From the NCBI GenBank assembly GCA_045046905.1, contig JASFYU010000175.1, forward strand, positions 1 to 7,959: a DNA stretch of 7,959 bases, read 5' to 3'. Under the pieces are notes generated by a model. The model worked only from the letters and a program-made list of their open reading frames with translations, did no database searches and was not told the origin of the DNA. A program made the position numbers and the translations under genes. The DNA comes from JASFYU01 sp045046905. Lineage in GTDB: Bacteria; Bacteroidota; Bacteroidia; Flavobacteriales; Flavobacteriaceae. This document shows, piece after piece, positions 4,702 to 7,959 of the stretch (its first letter is position 1; every line of letters starts with the position of its first letter).

Positions 4702-7700
4702 CTATTTAGCTGCAACAACAATCATAGTGCCCTGCATAATTCGCCAATGCCCCGGAAATGTACAGATATAAGGGTAAATACCCGGTTCTGTAGGCGCGGT
4801 GAATTTTAGCACACCTTTATCATTCGGATTTATAATTGCTGTCGCAAAAAGAATTTCAGGCATATTGGGCACATAATTACGCTCTGCTCCATCAGCGGCC
4901 ATAGCCATTTTATCAGCCGCCGCTCCTACGGTCTCTTTTTCACCCGGTTTAATTATTACGATATTGTGCTGCATAAAATCATTGTTGTCGAATACAATCT
5001 CAACGGGTTTACCTGCCTCCACCTCAAATTTAGTAACACTATACTTCATTTGATTCTGTATGGTCTTAATGGTAATTCGAGTAGCATTTTCAGATGAATC
5101 ACTTGTAGCATTTACGGGTAATGGCTTGTTCTTATAATTTTTAACCAAAAGTTCGGCCAATGCTACCTCTTCAAATATACTTTTTGAACTATTGGCAAAA
5201 TCTTCTTCAACATCATATTTCCAATTGCCATGTAGAGGCACTTTCGAGCCTTTACTTTGAAGAAACATTTGTTCGGGTTTGCCATAAACACCGCCATTAC
5301 CCCCAGTGTCTTCGACCCGAATTGAAATTACGTTGTCGCCTGGTTTTAATATACCTACAGCAATATCGTATACCCTATTTTTCGTATAGCTATTCTCCAA
5401 ACCACCAATACGGGCGCCATTGATATATACTACATCACTATCGTCTATAGGACCAAGGGAAACTTTTGCTTTTTGAGAGGCAGCACGCCCAGAAATAGTA
5501 AAATGTTTTCTAAACCAAACGATTCCATCTATTTCCAGACCAGCATCTTCTATATATCTGGGCAATTTCATTGTTTTCCAATCGGAATCGTCATAGTTCT
5601 TCTTCTCACGTTTTTCTTCCTTTTTAGGGACTATACTAAAATCGGGATTCTCTTTTTCGAACTCTTGCACAAACCCTGCTCTATGTCCTCCACCGGCGAT
5701 ATACATGGCTTGGGTTAACCAATTATCTTTTGCGATACTTTCATCTTCATTTAAATGGTAAAGAGCCTTACCCACCGCTGCTGAAGCTGGCCTTTCTGCC
5801 CAGTATAATAAAGTAGCTAACTGAACCTCATGATCATTATCATACAACAGATTTGCTTTGGTCACTAATGCATCGCTTGCTATATTTCGAGGAAGTAATT
5901 GTAATGCCGCCCTCCGCACCGATGCTGCTTTGTGACTCAAAGCACTAGCAACTACTGCATTTGCCTCAGCAGTATTCAAAGCCCCAAAACCCTGGATGGT
6001 CCATAAGGCATGTAAAGCCCCGGGGTTTAGCCCCATAGCATCAACCTTGTCATTTTTTACAAGCGCATATAAATCTGATAAAACACTTGTATCATCCTTT
6101 TCTATTAAAAGCCTTTGTGCGGTCATTCTCCAAAAGAGATTGTCATCGCTTAGTGTTTCCACTAAATTTTTTGTAGAATCTAAATTATGCTCCTTTTGGG
6201 ACTCTGAACCTTTGTACACCAAACGCCAAATACGGCCCTTTGATTTATCGCGCAAGGGGTTCATATAGGCATTGCCTGCACCATTTGTCGCTGCAAACCC
6301 TGAGCTCTCAATAGTTGGAGTCGGATTGTGTTGAATAATGAAATTGTACCAATCAAGAATCCAAACCTGCCCATCAGGACCCACTTTCGCTTCTACCGGT
6401 GAAAACCATTCGTCAGCACTCGCAATTAAATTGCCTCCGTTCTCTTCTTTATACCCTGCTCCATCTTTTACGATTTTTGCGATATGCACTAGATTCCCTG
6501 TTGGTTCACACACAAAGGCTACCTTGTTCCAATACGAACTGGGATAATCTCTAGCGGTGTAAAAGTGGTGGCCAGCCGCAGCCGTAAATCCACCAAAAAC
6601 ATCGACCTGTCTAATGTTCGGTGTAATCGCTTGCATATTATAATGACCGTCGATTTTTATACTACCTCGATTCGGAATTCCTTCAACCCCTTCGTAAAAT
6701 CGATTCGGAATACCCATAAAAACACTATGGGTATTATTCGCCGTTGAGGCGAACATAGCATTGTTTTCATTAAACCCTAAGCCCCAGGTATTATTACTCG
6801 TATTGGTAACGAATTCAAAATCACTTAAATCACTTTCGAAACGATAAATACCTTGTGAAAATTCATGCGATTGCCCTGCTATTGTTCCTTTAAATCCAGA
6901 ATACCCCACAACGCCATAGATTTTATTGTCGATACCTCGCTGTAAATTCGAAGGCCCCGCATGGGTATCATAAACGCCCCACCCATCAATAAGTATTTCT
7001 TTGATATCTGCCTTATCATCACCATCTTCATCTTTCAAGAATAAAAAATGCGGCGCTTGAGAAACTACAATTCCGCCATTGGCAAAAGTAAAACTGGTCG
7101 GAATATTTAATCCCTCAGCAAAAATCGTAAACTTATCAGCTTTGCCATCACCATTGGTATCTTCACATATTTTAATACGGTCATCTCCTGACCCTTTATC
7201 ATCACGTACCGTATTTGGATAATCAACGGTCTCAATAACCCAAAGGCGCCCTTTTTCATCCCAATTCATGGCAATGGGGTTAATAATATCTGGTTCTGAG
7301 GCGAATAGCTCTAATCGGAATCCGGGTGGAATTTGCGTAAGTTTTTTTGATTCCTCAGGAGATAAAGGCAATTGGTATTTAGGCACAGGATCACGCTTTT
7401 CATAATTCGGAATACCCGCTCTGTCTTCATATACCAATTGAGGTATGTCTTGAGCATAGGCCGCCCATTTCTCTTTTACAGAAGCATTTACCGCCCATAA
7501 AATTCCTTGCTTAATTAACTTCTGAAAACCGATATTGCTCCAAGTACGTTCATCATGACCATAAGCCGTATAAAAAACTTTTCCTTTTCCGTGAGTCTTC
7601 GTCCAGGTCCATGGTTCACGATGGTCACCCTCGACACGCTCCATCAGAATCGAAATATCAGCTGAAATCTTATCGTGCACATAGGTTTCGTCCAGTCCGC

Positions 7701-7896
7701 CCAGTCCTCGAAAGATGCTGGTCCGCATCAGAAAGCACGCTGCAGAGATTGCTGGTACCTCTTGGGCTTGATCTTTTTGGTGCAGGCTTTGGGGGTAACC
7801 CTTCGAGTAAGGAAAGTTCTTCCATACATCGAACTCAAGAGACTGCATGAACCAGATCATATCATTGGAAAAGAAACAGTCCACGTACTTACACAA
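4702..7896 (-). CDS. PVC-type dehydrogenase-like protein: truncated ThuA, beta-propeller, HEAT, beta-sandwich, azurin-like cupredoxin; chimeric N-terminus
   Basis: A 1064-residue reading frame. Residues about 1-69 look like part of a family-2 glycosyltransferase, not of this protein (see separate entry). Residues about 73-136 are the C-terminal third of a ThuA domain (REPWTWTKTHGKGKVFYTAY, GHDERTW). About 185-560 form a PVC-type soluble-dehydrogenase beta-propeller (PPGFRLELFASEPDI, KGRLWVIETVDYPN, GKGRIWRLV-like end SKGRIWRLVY) with two Asp-rich, calcium-loop-like stretches (DTNGDGKAD, KDEDGDDKAD). HEAT-like helices follow (about 575-740), then a galactose-binding-like beta-sandwich (about 768-895, DSDWKTMKLP, IVWFRKHF, VYINGARIG). 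The last 110 residues are a type-1 copper domain with ligands His977, Cys1045, His1050 and Met1054; Cys-x4-His-x3-Met and the His-Cys distance match azurin. No CxxCH heme motif is present. The intact relative would be exported, but here no signal peptide survives. The called start is a TTG just after an in-frame TAG (7908-7906) and is unlikely to be a true start. Probable role: periplasmic sugar oxidation with electrons passed to copper. Confidence 0.85.
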   Translation of the reverse strand: MCKYVDCFFSNDMIWFMQSLEFDVWKNFPYSKGYPQSLHQKDQAQEVPAISAACFLMRTSIFRGLGGLDETYVHDKISADISILMERVEGDHREPWTWTKTHGKGKVFYTAYGHDERTWSNIGFQKLIKQGILWAVNASVKEKWAAYAQDIPQLVYEDRAGIPNYEKRDPVPKYQLPLSPEESKKLTQIPPGFRLELFASEPDIINPIAMNWDEKGRLWVIETVDYPNTVRDDKGSGDDRIKICEDTNGDGKADKFTIFAEGLNIPTSFTFANGGIVVSQAPHFLFLKDEDGDDKADIKEILIDGWGVYDTHAGPSNLQRGIDNKIYGVVGYSGFKGTIAGQSHEFSQGIYRFESDLSDFEFVTNTSNNTWGLGFNENNAMFASTANNTHSVFMGIPNRFYEGVEGIPNRGSIKIDGHYNMQAITPNIRQVDVFGGFTAAAGHHFYTARDYPSSYWNKVAFVCEPTGNLVHIAKIVKDGAGYKEENGGNLIASADEWFSPVEAKVGPDGQVWILDWYNFIIQHNPTPTIESSGFAATNGAGNAYMNPLRDKSKGRIWRLVYKGSESQKEHNLDSTKNLVETLSDDNLFWRMTAQRLLIEKDDTSVLSDLYALVKNDKVDAMGLNPGALHALWTIQGFGALNTAEANAVVASALSHKAASVRRAALQLLPRNIASDALVTKANLLYDNDHEVQLATLLYWAERPASAAVGKALYHLNEDESIAKDNWLTQAMYIAGGGHRAGFVQEFEKENPDFSIVPKKEEKREKKNYDDSDWKTMKLPRYIEDAGLEIDGIVWFRKHFTISGRAASQKAKVSLGPIDDSDVVYINGARIGGLENSYTKNRVYDIAVGILKPGDNVISIRVEDTGGNGGVYGKPEQMFLQSKGSKVPLHGNWKYDVEEDFANSSKSIFEEVALAELLVKNYKNKPLPVNATSDSSENATRITIKTIQNQMKYSVTKFEVEAGKPVEIVFDNNDFMQHNIVIIKPGEKETVGAAADKMAMAADGAERNYVPNMPEILFATAIINPNDKGVLKFTAPTEPGIYPYICTFPGHWRIMQGTMIVVAAK

Positions 7897-7959
7897 TCCT
7901 GTTTTCTAAATCCAATCATCAAAGAAATAGAAGGAAGAAAAGTAAGAGCATTTAGTTTT
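7690..7959 (-). pseudogene. Fragment of a family-2 glycosyltransferase joined to the ThuA domain
   Basis: Reading leftward, QEVPAISAACFLMRTSIF and then RGLGGLDETY match the conserved acceptor-side region of GT2 (rhamnosyltransferase-like) enzymes, where the usual form is V[S/P]..GACMLIRR..F...GGFDE.[Y/F]. The sequence then switches to ThuA at about 7680-7695 instead of continuing to the expected EDVDL block. Upstream, an in-frame TAG at 7908-7906 closes the frame, but the next frame is open to the window edge and reads LNALTFLPSISLMIGFRK. Adding one A in the AGAAAACAGG stretch (about 7900-7908) would join it to KTGLCKYV, a typical GT2 segment (R-K-T-G-L). The fragment therefore seems both frameshifted and truncated. 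The catalytic N-terminal half, if present, lies beyond the window. Confidence 0.6.

Noticed and set aside
7141..7200. Asp-rich loops (DTNGDGKAD and KDEDGDDKAD) as dockerin or EF-hand domains
   Set aside because: They are single loops inside the beta-propeller repeats, common in this family, with no paired helices or duplicated dockerin arrangement.

Overview
The window is AT-rich, and every gene I can support lies on the minus strand. The gene families (2TM-domain proteins, a LytS-type histidine kinase with a C-terminal 2TM domain, and a PVC-type dehydrogenase with a cupredoxin tail), the weak Shine-Dalgarno sequences and one TAnnTTTG promoter-like box point to Bacteroidota, most likely a marine Flavobacteriaceae member. 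This placement is from recognition only; no search was run.

Layout in the direction of transcription (right to left). (1) 2697-7896 is a tightly packed three-gene sugar-catabolism cluster: a large multidomain protein (ThuA remnant, PVC-type beta-propeller, HEAT repeats, beta-sandwich, azurin-like cupredoxin), then a TIM-barrel sugar epimerase/isomerase 8 nt downstream, then a Gfo/Idh/MocA-family oxidoreductase 2 nt further on. The spacing implies one transcript. A plausible reading is periplasmic oxidation of a sugar or glycoside with electrons passed to copper, followed by epimerase and Gfo/Idh steps; the substrate is unknown. (2) 2372-2696 is non-coding and holds a decayed palindromic repeat and a possible promoter. 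(3) 2126-2371 is the C-terminal remnant of a TPR protein whose 5' part is gone. (4) 1-2122 is a sensor and membrane-protein operon: a LytS/YehU-type histidine kinase fused to a 2TM domain, two stand-alone 2TM proteins, and the first codons of another gene running off the left edge.

The most striking point is at the right edge. The first ~69 residues of the large protein are not ThuA sequence. They look like a piece of a family-2 glycosyltransferase, joined in frame to the last third of a ThuA domain at a DETY motif compatible with both families. The glycosyltransferase frame also seems broken by a one-base shift just upstream. This is either a real recombination that removed the signal peptide and most of ThuA, or a chimeric assembly near a contig end; reads are needed to decide.

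Two enzymes carry noteworthy substitutions. The epimerase has Gln where the D-tagatose 3-epimerase family has its metal-binding His (position 211), with all other active-site positions matching. The Gfo/Idh protein has CTVP in place of the usual [C]EKP, so it lacks the canonical catalytic Lys.
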